From Monoplex corrugatus (lineage: Eukaryota > Mollusca > Gastropoda > Littorinimorpha > Ranellidae): a stretch of DNA of 64,000 nt. Below, piece after piece: positions 48,830-60,692 of the stretch. The notes under the pieces were generated by a model, which ran no database searches, was not told the origin of the DNA, and saw only the letters and a program-made list of their open reading frames with translations. Each line of letters opens with the position of its first letter. Positions within the stretch are counted from its first letter, which is position 1. The DNA lies in NCBI GenBank assembly GCA_030674185.1, contig CM060308.1, positions 34,634,589 to 34,698,588 on the forward strand, in the 5' to 3' direction. The position numbers were made by a program, and so were the translations under genes.

Positions 48830-50118
48830 CTATGCTTGACAAGTTTTGTGGAAATACAAGATAAGTTTTAATAGAGGCTGAAAGAATAAGACCTGAGGCG
48901 GTTTTAAAATTTTCTTCCTTTGTACACCATACCATAATTCAGACATGGCTAAAATAGCTGGTATGTACAAATGTCATCCAGCTCAAGCATCCTGACACAA
49001 GATTTTTACTTTCCTAGATCTATCACGGCTGTTCCAAACGTGCTCTTTAGTTGGAGAGGCAAGCGGCCTGACCTAGCAGTGACCTGACCTACTTTCAGCG
49101 TGAGGGGGGCATTCCATCCCACTGACAGCTGTAATGCCAGCACAGCGCTGTCAGGGAACAAAAATGAGTTGGTTGCTAAACAGTCCGAATTTTTAAAGCG
49201 CCTTTCAACAGTCTGTCTGATATGTAAAAAAATCGTGTAGCCAATATAAACAGCTTTAGAACAAGACTAAATATGACCAGGTTAGTTCAGTAGGCTACTC
49301 TACCAAATCTTGTATAACACATACGTAAATTCATGCAGTAACGTAACTCCGTCACGATCTCAGTTTTCTCCCATAAATGTCAACTCCACTAATCAAGCAT
49401 TCTAGGTTTTCATGGTCTAACAAAGACGCATTATGCAATCTGTAACACTTCAGCTCCTGTCCTCGCTTATTAGACAAATTTCAAAGTTGGCGGGGAAGGA
49501 GGGAGCCTCCAGTTAATTACTCCACCATAGCGGCAACTTGACCCGCCCGGTACACTGCCTCTTAGTTGCTGGCTGCAAGAGAAATTCCACATAGGAGGCC
49601 TATAGACTGTTTTGTGTGTTTGCACAAAACCGTGAGAGAGAAAGAGAGAGAGAGAGATGGGGTGGGGAGGTGGGGGTGCTTGTGTCTCTCTACAAAGGTG
49701 TGTGTGTGTGTTTGAGAGAGAGAGGGAGGGGTTGTGAGTTGGTGAAACAGAGAGACGCTCCCACACACCGGCCTACACCCCTTTACACCCCCCTCTCCCC
49801 AATACACTCAGACACAAAGGCAGTTCTAAAGACAGAGAAAGTGAGAAAGAAAGAAACATGAAAAAACATTTTGTTATTCAAGGATTGTAGCATTAGGTCC
49901 CACAGGACCTGTCTTACAGCTAGTCCTTACTAATCTTCTAATACTACGCTGTACAGACATAAAAGTGAACAACAAGAGAAAAGTGGACTGTGGAGAAAAG
50001 AAAAAGAATACTAGCTTTTAAACAGAAGGAAACACAGAAAGCATTAAATAAAGAACGAAAAGAAAAAAAAACATAAAGGGAATAAAAAGGAGGATGGTGT
50101 GTGTGTGTGTGTGTGCGC

Positions 50119-50174
<56 letters not shown>

Positions 50175-50293
50175 TGTGTTGTGTGTGTGTGTGTGTGTGT
50201 GTGTCTCAGAGAGAGAGAGAGAGGGGGGGGGACACACAACACAAACTGACACACGCACGCACTGGCACAGACACACACATCACATAAACATAC

Positions 50294-50324
<31 letters not shown>

Positions 50325-51780
50325 TGCGTCTTCACTTACCAGGTGTCTTTTTCTTTTACGAAAGGGGAGGAGGAAAACACAGGTTAAGTACTCCAATGTC
50401 ACGAGGTTGGCCACTAGACTTGATAGACGGGGGTTATGGCTGTTCTCACTATATAGGCCTACCGTTTATTAGTTGCATTGGTTTACTTTCCCTTGGGTCA
50501 GTCTGTTGGAGTCATATAATACATGAGAGTGGAACACTCAGTCATATTCTGTTCTATTCAGCTCCAGTCTAATAAAGTCTCATCATTTTTGATGAACAAA
50601 AGCAACTCCAACATTAAAAAAAATATATCAGCTGCTGTTGTTGTCAATTAAACCTGTCAAATCCAGTTCGGTCTGTACCGAGATTATCACTGTATAGTAG
50701 AATGTAACAGAAATCACGCAATGTTGTTTTCAATTCAGCACGATTTGTAATTACCTTTTATGACATATTTTATTTCACAACGACCTAGGCCAGCCCATGC
50801 TCATGTTTGATTGAAAAAAAACTGATATTACAATCAGTGACAGCATTGTCTTGGCTAATTTTGTGTATACATTTTTACTCTATTTTTTTGTGTTTTCTGG
50901 TCACTGACAGTAGTTCATGAAGAAATACACACACTGAAGATAGATAACGAAAAAAAAACCCAAAAACACACACACCCACACCACACACACTCACACACAC
51001 ACACACACACTCCACGTTACTGGAGTAAAAAACTGAAAATAAACACCTTCACTTCAGCAAACACAGTGCACTAAACACGCATTCAATTCCACGTTACTGG
51101 AGTAAAAGATTGTGTGCCCCACTCTTGTTAGCACCCACTAAAGAATTAAAATTAATTTCACTGTCTGACTAGCACAGACGATGTGTTGATACGGCAAACA
51201 TATACCCAAAACGATTGCAAATAAATAGTAAACGACTAAACACGAAATTCTGAAACTTGGTGTAGTTCAAGACAAGGGAAAATTCTTTTGACTGACAAAA
51301 GATAGGCGCCAACAAAACCTTGACTGCACTGTAATCCGCTTCCAAAGCGAGTGAAAAGGTGCCACGTTTTTAACAGAGACAAAGAAGGAAGTACTCCGTG
51401 ACCTTGATGGTAGGCAGTGGAATGTCTGGCACTGACGCTATCAGGGGTCACGGGCTGGGTCAGCCGCCCGCAGCCTAGCCGTAACTAAATGTGCCGTTTT
51501 TCTCCTCTCTGTACAGCCGTGCTATATTTATCTAAGCATGCCTAATCTTGGTTTGCTATGTTAAGAGGATTAGCCGTGCATCTGTCCAGTACAGTGCAGC
51601 TTAAGAGGAGAGTAAAGTAAAAAATGATGGGTTTGATGTGATTCCTTCCAAATTATTTCAAAATTAAGGAAATATGGTTATGGCTTATAACACAGTTTCT
51701 TGAAAGCAGGAGATGAAGTATCTTGCAAGAGGTTTACATCACTGAAAATCTTGGTAAGCAGTTGCCTGCCACTGATTTGA
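48830..51780. other. NIN intron sequence between exons 5 and 6
   Basis: Holds GA/TG/CAGA repeats (49640-49740, 50097-50326) and a repeated TTCCACGTTACTGGAGTAAAA at about 51010 and 51088. No exon-like frame was found. Confidence 0.6.
50097..50326. repeat. (TG)n, (GA)n, (CAGA)n cluster
   Basis: TG run 50097-50204, GA/G run 50209-50230, (CAGA) tetranucleotide at 50298-50324. Confidence 0.93.
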
Positions 51781-51827
51781 GTGTATCTAAAGAAAATGTG
51801 ATAATGCAGTTATACACAGAAACATAC

Positions 51828-51951
51828 ACAGATCTTCGTCCTTTCTAGAATCAGACTCCATATCTTCCGTAGAACTTTCCTGCTGCTGCTGTTGCTGCTG
51901 AACAAAATGCTGTAAATCCTCCTTTAGTTTTCCCTCCAAACCATTGGGTCC
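51828..51951 (-). CDS. NIN: NIN exon 5: poly-Q and acidic segment
   Basis: The acceptor is tgtgtctgcag, directly preceded on the minus strand by a short (TG)n tract. The donor is CTGT|GTATGT. It is 124 nt, phase 0 to 1. It encodes PNGLEGKLKEDLQHF, a run of seven glutamines made mostly of CAG, then an acidic tail SSTEDMESDSRKDEDL. The CAG run is a plausible site of length polymorphism. The phase-1 donor joins to GT of the next exon as a Cys codon; the alternative donor two bases upstream would break phase. Confidence 0.7.
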
Positions 51952-52017
51952 CTGCAGACACACACACACACACACATAAAAACAAAGATCATCTGCAACA
52001 TTCTACAAACAATGGAA

Positions 52018-52200
52018 TAGTGGCCTAGTGGTTCAAGCATTAACATCTATCAGGGAATGGAAAGTGAGAAGTCAAGGTTTGATTCTTATTTGGATATAGA
52101 AGTCCCTCCCACTCCTCCCCACAGGATCTTGAGTGATGGCCCGAGTGCTTGTCTTCTGAATGAGACAATACACTGCGATCCCATGTATGTCATGCACTGA
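52018..52200 (+). mobile_element. tRNA-derived SINE with conserved core
   Basis: Box A TGGCCTAGTGGTTCAAGC at 52020 and box B AGGTTTGATTC at 52075. The body TCTGAATGAGACAATACACT and GCGATCCCATGTATGTCATG resembles the central core of metazoan SINEs that is also seen at 38335-38460. Confidence 0.7.
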
Positions 52201-52204
52201 ACGG

Positions 52205-52435
52205 GTTTGGTGTTCAAAACAAGTGTGACTGCCCGTGTTCAAGCAAACAGGATCCACAAAAAGCACGAAAAAAGAATAAGAACCCGTATTTAATACAAGA
52301 CAAGACAGGCGCAAATTTTCAGCCAACTGGCCTTTGTCAAGCGTAAGATCACAAACAAACAGACACCAGATACAAAAATTAGGAGAAAAAGACTGAAACT
52401 TCCCTGCTGCTCCCGCCAGTGTGAGAAAAGGAATC
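52205..52435 (-). repeat. Interspersed repeat R2, copy 2, preceded by a SINE
   Basis: Shares AAAACAAGTGTGACTGCCCG, GCAAATTTTCAGCCAACTGG and CCTTTGTCAAGCGTAAGATC with the other R2 copies. It directly follows the tRNA-derived SINE at 52018. Confidence 0.82.
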
Positions 52436-52479
52436 TGTTTGTGTCTGTTTGTTTGTGATCTTATGCTTGTTACTGTTAT

Positions 52480-53010
52480 ATTGTTTAAAGCTCAGCTGAC
52501 TGCATGGAGCCATATCAGGACTATAATCATTTCAAAACATATACAATACTTCAAGAGGAAAAAAAGAAAAAGAAAATTAAGCACATATATTAATGCATTC
52601 ATACACATATTTCAAGATGCCCCTGGCACTGACCACTCCGTCCAATTTATCACATAGGGGATTTAAAAAACATACCTGAATACAAATTTAAACATAACTA
52701 AGAACATCAAAACATATGTAAAAACAGGCCTAAATTACCTAAAACTGTTTCAGCATATCTCATTTCCCCGGAGCCAAAAATGCACTTAATACATGTACCC
52801 AATTATCAATCATAAGAGAAAAAATGTAAGACTCTACTGAACACATACAGGTAAATGGACCAGCAAGGCAGAAAATGATAGGAAGAAATGACAGAAAGCA
52901 AAGGAACAAGGCAGAAACAGAGAGAGTGACAGAAAAGAAAAAATTTTCTAGCACAGAATTTCCAAAGATGGGGATACTATTTATATTGAAAGAGCCCCCA
53001 GCATCCCCAT
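52480..53010. repeat. Interspersed repeat R1, copy 2
   Basis: Same orientation and order as 18397-18945, with scattered substitutions and small indels. It ends at about the same point (CCAGCATCCCCATGGGG). It lies about 200 bp 3' of NIN exon 4. Confidence 0.85.
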
Positions 53011-53215
53011 GGGGCAACGGTGATCCCAGTTTTGGTGGGTTCGGAGGTGTGCTGGGCAGCCAAATGGGCGGCATGGGGTAGTGACAAAGGAACAATGCAG
53101 AATACAGGACAACAAAAGAACACTGGTTTCATGACCTGCAATGCTGAAAGTGGGGCTTTGTAAATCATTAGGTCATCATCTATCTCATCTTGTCACGAAA
53201 AGTAAAAGTAACCAC

Positions 53216-53458
53216 CTGCTCCAACAGCTCCATGACAGCAGCCTGCACCCGTCTTCAAAGTCTGTCTTGAGCTGCGCGATGTCTTGGTCATACTTGTCCT
53301 GCAGACTGTGCAGCTCGGCCTCATGATGCGCCTTGAGCTCCTCCTGCCGCTTCTCCAGCTCCGCTTTGGCCTGCTCCAGTTCCTGCACTCTGCTGCGTGT
53401 CTGTAGGTTGGCTGCGATGTCCTGGATGGGGTCCCCTTTTGCCTGGGTGTTGTTCAGT
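53216..53458 (-). CDS. NIN: NIN exon 4: coiled coil with apparent 1-base deletion
   Basis: The acceptor is tctcttcccag and the donor is GAGCAG|GTGGTT. It completes an Arg codon from the previous exon, then reads LNNTQAKGDPIQDIAANLQT followed by a long E/K/Q-rich heptad region including HHEAELHSLQDKYDQDIAQL. Near 53246-53252 the frame is lost after LKTDFED. One added base restores VQAAVMELLEQ to the donor. The 243 nt becomes 244 (1 plus 81 codons) and exits in phase 0 as the next exon needs. This is the second single-base deletion in the gene. Confidence 0.75.
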
Positions 53459-53607
53459 CTGGGAAGAGATATATCGAAACATTTCTGTAAATGGAGACAG
53501 TGTGCTTTTGCAGAGATGCTGTTCAGTTTCAGGAAATTACAGCTTTTATCAAGGGCTGTGGGCTGTGAGTCCTGGCTGGCATCTGGTTTCACAAACAGTG
53601 GAGTAAT

Positions 53608-53796
53608 TAACCTTTTGACTCCTGCACCATCCCACTAGCGTCCTGCATTGTCAACCATTCCAGCAAAGTTAAAACTTAACCCTTTGACTCCCTCACCCTA
53701 TCCATCAACTTCCTGCAGAAGCTGGTGGATAGGGTGAGGGAAGCAAAGGGTTAAGTTTCTGAAGTTAATGGTGACCGTGCAGGAATCAAAAGGTTA
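53608..53796. mobile_element. Palindromic TTAA MITE, copy 6
   Basis: TTAACCTTTTGACTCCTGCA ... AACTTAACCCTTTGACTCCC ... GGTGAGGGAAGCAAAGGGTTAAG ... AATCAAAAGGTTAA. It is directly 5' of NIN exon 4 on the gene strand (about 150 bp from its acceptor). Confidence 0.82.
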
Positions 53797-54044
53797 AGTG
53801 CTTCAGTTCAAGGCTGGAAGTTTTCTTCCGATGTGGTGGCTAAGTCCACTTATTAGTGCACATGTTTGTGGATAAAATGATTGTAAGGTCATATTGTTAC
53901 CCTGGTTAAGAGTATGCATTAATAAATCTGTCAGTACATGTGAACATTTAGGTACATATAAGGAATAAAATTATAATGCACACACACACACAGACACACA
54001 AGACACAAAACACAGACACACACCATACACATTACTATAATCAG

Positions 54045-55000
54045 TAAAGAGAGTTATGCATACTACATCTGACCAGAACAGGTATTAGTGAACTCCCCTG
54101 AAAGGATCCAGTATCAATCAAATGGGTGGTCCCAAAATGAAAGCCAATGGTAACTCTTGTGAAAAACCTTGCCACTTAATGGTAAAACTACCAAATCAAT
54201 GACAAAAATGAGACAGACAAACAAAATACAAGAAGAACAAAACAAAAACAAGAACAAACAGAAACTGGGAAATGGTGAGTTTTGAATTAGGGTCAAGGAT
54301 CAATTAAACACTGAACATTGAACACTTATGTCTATAAAACAGGAACCACCACAAATCATGGAGAACCAACTATCACTTAAAAAAGATGTTGGATTTAACT
54401 TTTGCCATTTACAAATATATTTTTCTTAAATTACGTGATCACCAGTCAAATGTGGCTGGAGGAAACAAAACCAGACATTCAGCATACTAAATGACAGATG
54501 AAGGCTCTGGGGGTCACAATGAAAATTCATAGAGATAAAATTGAAGCCAGTTCTCATGAGGACCCTTTACTTATCAAACACGGCTAACAGGTACTAATCT
54601 ACCTTTACAAAGAGAAACATAATAGTTAGATGCTATCATCATCATCATATGCCCTTCACACGGCGTTGGTGATCATGGCCCTCCATATTGATCAATCCTT
54701 TGCTGCCACAAGTACCTCTCCCATCCTCTCTGTCTTCATCCACCGTGAAAGTTCATCCAGTAGTTTCTCCTTCAGTCTACTTGGTGCTCTTTTTCCCTCC
54801 AGCTTTCCTGTTAGATGCTATCATGAGACAACAGGAGAGTTATGCATAGTACATCTGACCAGAACAGGCATTAATGAACTCCCCTGAAGGGATCCAGCAG
54901 CACTCAGATGGGTCTATCCAACAGTTTCTCCTTCAGTCTGCTGGTGCTCTTTTTCCCTCCTGCTTTTCTGTTAGATGCTATCATGAGACAAAAACACAAA
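54045..55000. repeat. Local duplications upstream of NIN exon 3 donor side
   Basis: GAGAGTTATGCATACTACATC plus GAACTCCCCTGAAAGGATCC at 54050-54115 recurs at 54836-54900. TTTCTCCTTCAGTCTACTTG plus GTTAGATGCTATCATGAGAC at 54760-54830 recurs at 54925-54990 (offset about 165 bp). Confidence 0.8.
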
Positions 55001-55024
55001 GGATCCCAAAACACGGCATGTCAC

Positions 55025-55196
55025 CTGTCCTGCAGTGCTTGCAGCTCCTGCTGGTGCTGTATCTGGGTGAGGTTCTTGCGGGACTCGTACTGCTGTAGCA
55101 GTCCTGTTTCTCCAAGGCAAAGGCATTCTGCAGTTCCTTCTGCTGCTCTGCTAATTGCTGGACTACCTGACTCTGGTATTCTTCCTTCAGTCGGGC
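55025..55196 (-). CDS. NIN: NIN exon 3: coiled coil with apparent 1-base deletion
   Basis: The acceptor is gccttgcag and the donor is GACAG|GTGACA. It opens in phase 0 as ARLKEEYQSQVVQQLAEQQK. At 55102-55103 the frame breaks. Before the break it reads ...NAFALEKQ; after adding one base it continues LLQQYESRKNLTQIQHQQEL to the donor. With one base restored the exon is 173 nt and ends in phase 2, exactly what the next exon (starting with the third base of an Arg codon) requires. The intact splice sites and restored heptads argue for a sequencing or assembly deletion, or a recent allele, rather than an old pseudogene. Confidence 0.75.
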
Positions 55197-55778
55197 CTGC
55201 AAGGCATTCAACGCAATGTCAATTATTTATCGCATAAGTCAGTTATCTAGTCACTGACACTCATATCACTTTATTTTCCTCACCAGTAGTTATCTGTTTT
55301 ATTTTATTTCATTTCATATATTTTTTAAATTAAATCTGTTTTAATTCTTCTTTCACAAGAAAGGCCCAGCCTGTCTGACAAAGTTTTTTTTTCTCTCTGG
55401 GGACTCCGGTTTTCCCTTCAGCCCTATGGCTGTTGGTTTAGGATGTTTTTCTTCCTATTCCTAGGTCAGACTGGATTTGTTGAACTAGGCACGATCCATT
55501 TACATCAGCCATACCTCTTGATTATATATTTTCCCATTCAGCTGATCATATGCTTATATTTTCTCTTATGCATTATTTAATAGCAGGATCCTTTACATTC
55601 CAAAAACTACTTTTAGCTAGTGCATCATGGTTTTAATTCTAGCCCTGGACCCTCTTCAAGATAAACAATATTAATATGGCATGAACACTTTTCAAATCGC
55701 AGAATTCATCTCACTTCTGCTCTGACATCACATTTACTCAAAAAACACATTGTGACGTCATGTTAGTCAGCATATTCC

Positions 55779-56010
55779 TTTTCTCACACTGGATGGAGCA
55801 GCAGGGAAGTTTGTCTTTTTCTCCTAATTTTTGTATTTGGTGTTTGTTTGTTTGTGATCTCATGCTTGACAAAGGCCAGTTAGCCGAAAATTTGCTCCTG
55901 TCTTGTCTGACTGTATAAAGTATGTGTTCTTACTCTTTTTTTGTGTGTTTTTCTCTGGTTCCTGTTTGCTTGAACGCGGGCAGTCACACTTGTTTTGGAT
56001 GTCAGGTCAA
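55779..56010 (+). repeat. Interspersed repeat R2, copy 3 (inverted)
   Basis: Opposite orientation to copies 1 and 2: GCAGCAGGGAAGTTTGTC, TGCTTGACAAAGGCCAGTTA, GGTTCCTGTTTGCTTGAACG, AGTCACACTTGTTTTGGATG. Confidence 0.82.
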
Positions 56011-56597
56011 ACGTTTCATCTAAATCATATTTTGTTTAACATCTGAAAATAAACACCTGATAATCTTTACCAAAAGCATACCTTTTACACTTCTATTCAC
56101 TGCTATTCAAACAATGACTTATGTCCATTTCAACTTACTCATCTGGCCTGAACCTGTGGCTGTTTGTAAACATCTATCTATATACAGTTGGAAACCCCTT
56201 GCTGACACATTCTTTTCAATTACACACACTTATACACAGAGACTGGCTTAGCGTTGATTAAAACTGCATGATACTTTGCAGTACAGACATAAAACTGCAG
56301 AAAGAATGAAGAAAAAACAACAAAAAACAACCATGCAGAGAGAGATAAAGAGACCGAAAGACAGAGAAAGAGAGATAAGATCAAGTCTTTTTTTTTTTGC
56401 AACGGTAATAGATTAGCACTGCATGCGTTTTTTTTTTTTTATCCAGCCCTTGTTCTATGGAGGACTACAATATCTAATCTAAATGACTAAAACTCAAAAC
56501 ATATACACTACTTGTAAGCGAGAGAGAGAGAGAGAGAATGACTTACAAGGCAGGCAGGCAGAGAAGAGAATGAGCAATAGAAAGAGACAGACATATA

Positions 56598-56709
56598 GGA
56601 ATAAAAAAACAAACACATCACCTTTTCTTTTTCTAGACTGTATATGAGCTGTGGGAATAAAAAAACAAACACACCACCTTTTCTTTTTCTAGACTGTATA
56701 TGAGCTGTT
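56598..56709. repeat. 56-bp tandem duplication covering an exon donor site
   Basis: Two copies offset by 56 bp (56598 and 56654). Each contains, on the minus strand, the last part of NIN exon 2, the donor AAAG|GTG and an A-rich stretch. The downstream copy has GTGATG in place of GTGGTG, so two candidate donors exist. Confidence 0.9.
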
Positions 56710-56856
56710 GTTTCTCCTCTTCATGTCTGTCTTCCAGTTCAGCAATCTCCACACGGAATCCATGCTCAATCTCCTTCAGCTCTCGCTCCCTTCTCTCTCC
56801 ACGCTTCTGTTTCTGCTGCTGTTTGAGCTCAGCACTCAGACTGGGTAGTTTGTCAC
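56678..56856 (-). CDS. NIN: NIN exon 2: coiled coil, strongest internal ninein match
   Basis: The acceptor is tgttgtacag and the donor is AAG|GTGGTG. The length is 179 nt (2 nt plus 59 codons), entering in phase 1 and leaving in phase 0. It encodes a highly charged coiled coil beginning DKLPSLSAELKQQQKQKRG and ending RHEEEKQQLIYSLEKEK, which matches the RHEEEKKQL block of vertebrate ninein. The last 32 nt and the donor are duplicated in the adjoining intron (see the 56-bp duplication at 56598-56709), so a second usable donor lies 56 bp downstream. Confidence 0.8.
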
Positions 56857-57477
56857 CTGTACAACAGGGCACAGGACTTACTAAAACAATTTTGTTTGTC
56901 AATGCACATATTCTGTTTTGAGTGAATGCATGTTTGTACATGTACACCTCCCCATGCACACACACACAGACAGACACCCACCCACACAGACACACACACA
57001 CACACTTCCATGTGTACACATCCCTGTAAATGCTTATACATGCACATACATTTTGCAAACACACACTACAGATTCAGATAATCATGTGTTAATATTGTGT
57101 CAAACCTTTGCTATGTTTCTAAGATACCAGAATCAGAAACCAGTACCATGCTCATGTCAAAAAGATGTAAAAAAATAAAAAGTCTAAACAAACGATACAA
57201 ATCTGTACAAATGAATAATGTTCAGCTGGGAAAATAAGCTTCAAACAGATAAATGTTTAGAATACACTGTCTCATTTGATCTGTTGATTGTTGTCCCTCT
57301 TTTCTAATGATATGATTTCTCATAGTTTGTACACAAATCACATGACTGATTTCCATGTTGTTAATGATATTGAGTGTCTCTTTGATCTATCAAATGTTTA
57401 GCTAAGAACTTGTCTGCGTATGCATATTGATATCAACACTTTGGCACATGTGCATGTGAAAACTATGTGTGTGCATC

Positions 57478-57478
57478 T

Positions 57479-57559
<81 letters not shown>

Positions 57560-57572
57560 GATAGAGAGAGGA

Positions 57573-57627
<55 letters not shown>

Positions 57628-57787
57628 GTGTGTGTGTGTGTGTGTGCGTGCGTGCATGTGTGTGTGTGTGTGCGTTTGTGCGTGTGTGTTTGCAAGCATG
57701 CATACACCACCATTTATGTTTCTTTACGTTTTCTTTATGTTTCTTCATGTATTTTTGTTAAACAATGAAAATAGATTTTGCTATCAA

Positions 57788-57861
<74 letters not shown>

Positions 57862-58159
57862 TGTGTGCGTGCATGCATGCGTGTGTGTGTGCTTGTGTGT
57901 GTGTGTGTGTGGTGTGTGTGTGTGTACGTGTGTGTGCATGCGTGCGTGCATGTGTGTACGCGCATGTGTGTGTGTGTGTATGTTAGCATACACCACAATT
58001 TTATGGTTTTCTTTGTTTATGTATCTTCATGTATTTTTGTTTAACAATGAAAATGGATTTTGCCATCAAATTTTGCCAGGAATAACTGCTTTGTTGCCAT
58101 GAGATTTTCAATATGTGTGTGTGTGTGTGTGTGCTTCTGTGTGTGCTTCTGTGTGTGCT

Positions 58160-58207
<48 letters not shown>

Positions 58208-58250
58208 TATGTGTGTGTGTGTGTGCTTATGTGTGTGTGTATGCATGAAT
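57478..58250. repeat. (GA)n and (TG)n cluster
   Basis: GA run 57478-57572, TG runs 57575-57670, 57791-57990 and 58112-58240. Confidence 0.94.
57700..58080. repeat. Roughly 290-bp tandem duplication around TG tracts
   Basis: GCATACACCAC, CTTCATGTATTTTTGTTAAAC and AATGAAAATAGATTTTGCTA occur at 57705-57790 and again at 57988-58075. (TG)n fills the space between and after. Confidence 0.8.
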
Positions 58251-58788
58251 GCGTGCATACATGCGTGTGTGCATGCGTGTATGCATGCATGCATGCATGC
58301 GTACAAGCTTGCATGTGTGCATGTGTGTGTGTGTGCATGCAAGAGCACATATGCATCTGCACATGCATGCGTGCATGCATACATACGTGTGTGCAAGTGC
58401 ATATGTCTATGCATAAGCAGTGTGTGGGTGTGCTCTGAGCATATCTACATAAACATGCACGCTAGATATACCTATACACCTGTACAGGTAACCAAACAAC
58501 AAATCTGTCACAACATCAGTAACTGAGCTCCAATCACTCTGTTCAACATCTTTTACAAGCACACACAAACACAGTAATTTCTAGATTATAAGGCGATATA
58601 GTTTTCTTCAGTTTTTGGAAAAGTCATATTTTTACATATCAACAAAACCATATTTGTGACCTCTTGTATCGATTAATGCAGAGTCTGTTATTCAAAACCT
58701 GACCCATTTAAACAAAACATTCCTGCAGAACATATCGGAATTGTCTCACCATGATAGTACTATCAATGTTTACTATCAGATGTTTGTT

Positions 58789-58875
58789 TAACCCTTTGAC
58801 TCCCGCACCCTATCCACCAACTGCAAAAACTTAACCCTTTAAATCCCTCACCCTTTCCACCAGCTTCCTGTTTCA
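58789..58875. mobile_element. Palindromic TTAA MITE, half copy
   Basis: Only left arms remain: TTAACCCTTTGACTCCCGCA and CTTAACCCTTTAAATCCCTC ... CCACCAGCTTCCTG, then unrelated sequence. A right-arm-only remnant is at 4224-4253 (GGTGAGGGAGTGAAAGGGTT). Confidence 0.7.
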
Positions 58876-59082
58876 AGACTGTTGTTTGTTTGTTTGTTAC
58901 TATAAACAGTGTTCTATGTCTTATCTTTCTTGACATTAAAAAAAAAGTGTGTGCCTGATACTTGGTGGTATCTTACATATGGACAAAACCAGATTCTCTT
59001 TATTGTTTATGAGTGTGCTTCATAACTGATGATGCCTTTAGTTATAGTATGAAAATAATAATGCACACTATTCAGAACAGAC

Positions 59083-59169
59083 TTTCATCTGCAGCAGACT
59101 GGTAGTGTTGCTGGCCAAGGAAGTTCTCTGTGGAGCTCAACAGATCATCCTCATCCCACTCAGAAGCAT
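59083..59169 (-). CDS. NIN: NIN exon 1 of 16 in window: acidic linker
   Basis: The acceptor is ttgctgcag before 59169. The exon needs one base from upstream (phase 1) and reads as an acidic, serine-rich, non-coiled stretch including DASEWDEDDLLSSTENF. The only donor that keeps phase is GAAA|GTCTGT, which is weak. It leaves one base that joins the next exon as a serine codon (phase 1 to 1). If that donor is not used, the frame stops at 59072-59074 after ESLF, so this could instead be a terminal exon of a separate transcript. The linker sits where vertebrate ninein has a low-complexity acidic region before an AEL-containing coiled coil, which favours the internal-exon reading. Confidence 0.55.
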
Positions 59170-59389
59170 CTGCAGCAATGGTGTGTGTTGTGTTGTCAGT
59201 GAAAGCAGCCAACAGCCAGTGGAGAAGCAGCAAGAAAGCACATACAGGTTATAGGTTAATATGTGAAAGGTATTCAGTAACTCGGTAAAATGAAGGTAGG
59301 TATTTGTGGATAAATGATTATGAAATATAAAAGTAAAGCAGTATCTTAGAATTTAATTGACAGATATAATACAGTGTGAAATTCTGTTA

Positions 59390-60530
59390 CAATGAGAGTA
59401 TGATATAGAATGACAGAAAGACACACTAACTATGATACACCATGAAATTATTTTAAACAGACAGTATGATATACCATCAAATCATTTTAAAGTGATGGCA
59501 TGTCACAACATGAAATTATTTCAAACTGACAGTATGATATACCATTAACCAACTTTAATCAGATGGCATGACACAGCATGAAATTTGGTTATAATGACAG
59601 TATGATGCAGAATGAAATTATATACACTGGCAGATAATGATAAAGCATGAAATTGTTTTAAACTGATAGCATAGTACAATACATGACCCATTCTCACAAA
59701 GGGTGACAAAAGTTGATTTTTGGAAAAATCACATTATTGGTATCATTAGAGAACAATGTTTCCTTTTCAGTGAAGTAAGATGTAGTTTCCTGGACGAAAA
59801 CTGTAAGAATTGTGGTCAGCTGAGATGTCATATGAGTGTAATCTTTGTTTTGAGAAACAGAAAGATAATTTTAAAACATTCAAACAGGAAGAGAATTTTC
59901 AAACATTCAAACAGGAAGAGAATTTTTTAAACATTCACTGACAGGTTTTCCCTAGCAACCATTATGAATGCTTTCTTGTGAATTCTGCTTATTTTAAATT
60001 GAATTACTGGATGCAGCACTTGAAGGTTGATGTACGAAGCTTCAAAACCTTGTATAGAACATTGGGCTTCTGTATGGGGTTGAGTTTACTGTGGCTTAAA
60101 TGAAAACTGCCAATCTGTGGTAATTTCAACAAAGCATTGTTGAAGAGTATCACTACAAACATTTGATTTTAATGCCTCTTATGGTGAGTCACTATGAAAT
60201 TAATGGAACACATAAAACAAAGTCCAAAGAAGAAGCTGCAATTCAAATCTCAATTTCACCTAGACAGACCCCCACCATCTTGTCAAGACTGTATCTCGGT
60301 TTCATTGTGTGCGACTAATGACCCTGTTTGTGAGAATAGGTCACATATAAAATCAGTATAATACAAACATGAAGTATGATTACTCTGGTAGTATGAAACA
60401 ACATGAAATTTGATAACACTGGTAATATGATACATCAGTATAATATAACATGAACTATGGTTACAATGGTAGCATGAAACAACATGAAATTTGATAACAC
60501 GGGTAGTAAGATAGCAGCATGAAATTATTT
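59390..60530. repeat. Degenerate tandem repeats (ATGATA...CATGAAATT type)
   Basis: 59390-59690: imperfect units containing ACAGTATGATATACCAT and CATGAAATTATTTTAAAC, about 50-60 bp. 60370-60530: related units with GGTAGTATGAAACAACATGA and AATTTGATAACACTGG. Between them, 59870-59935 has a short repeat AAACATTCAAACAGGAAGAG. No coding signal. Confidence 0.65.
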
Positions 60531-60692
60531 CTGCTGATAATAACAAAAGAATCAAGACAGCATCTTTACTGCATGCAATAACTATCAATGTCACAAACCA
60601 ATGGCAAAACAACAACCACATGACCAATCCACTAAACACTGCGAGTCAATTCATTGATTTTCATATTCTCATAAATGGGAGTAAACTGGAAG

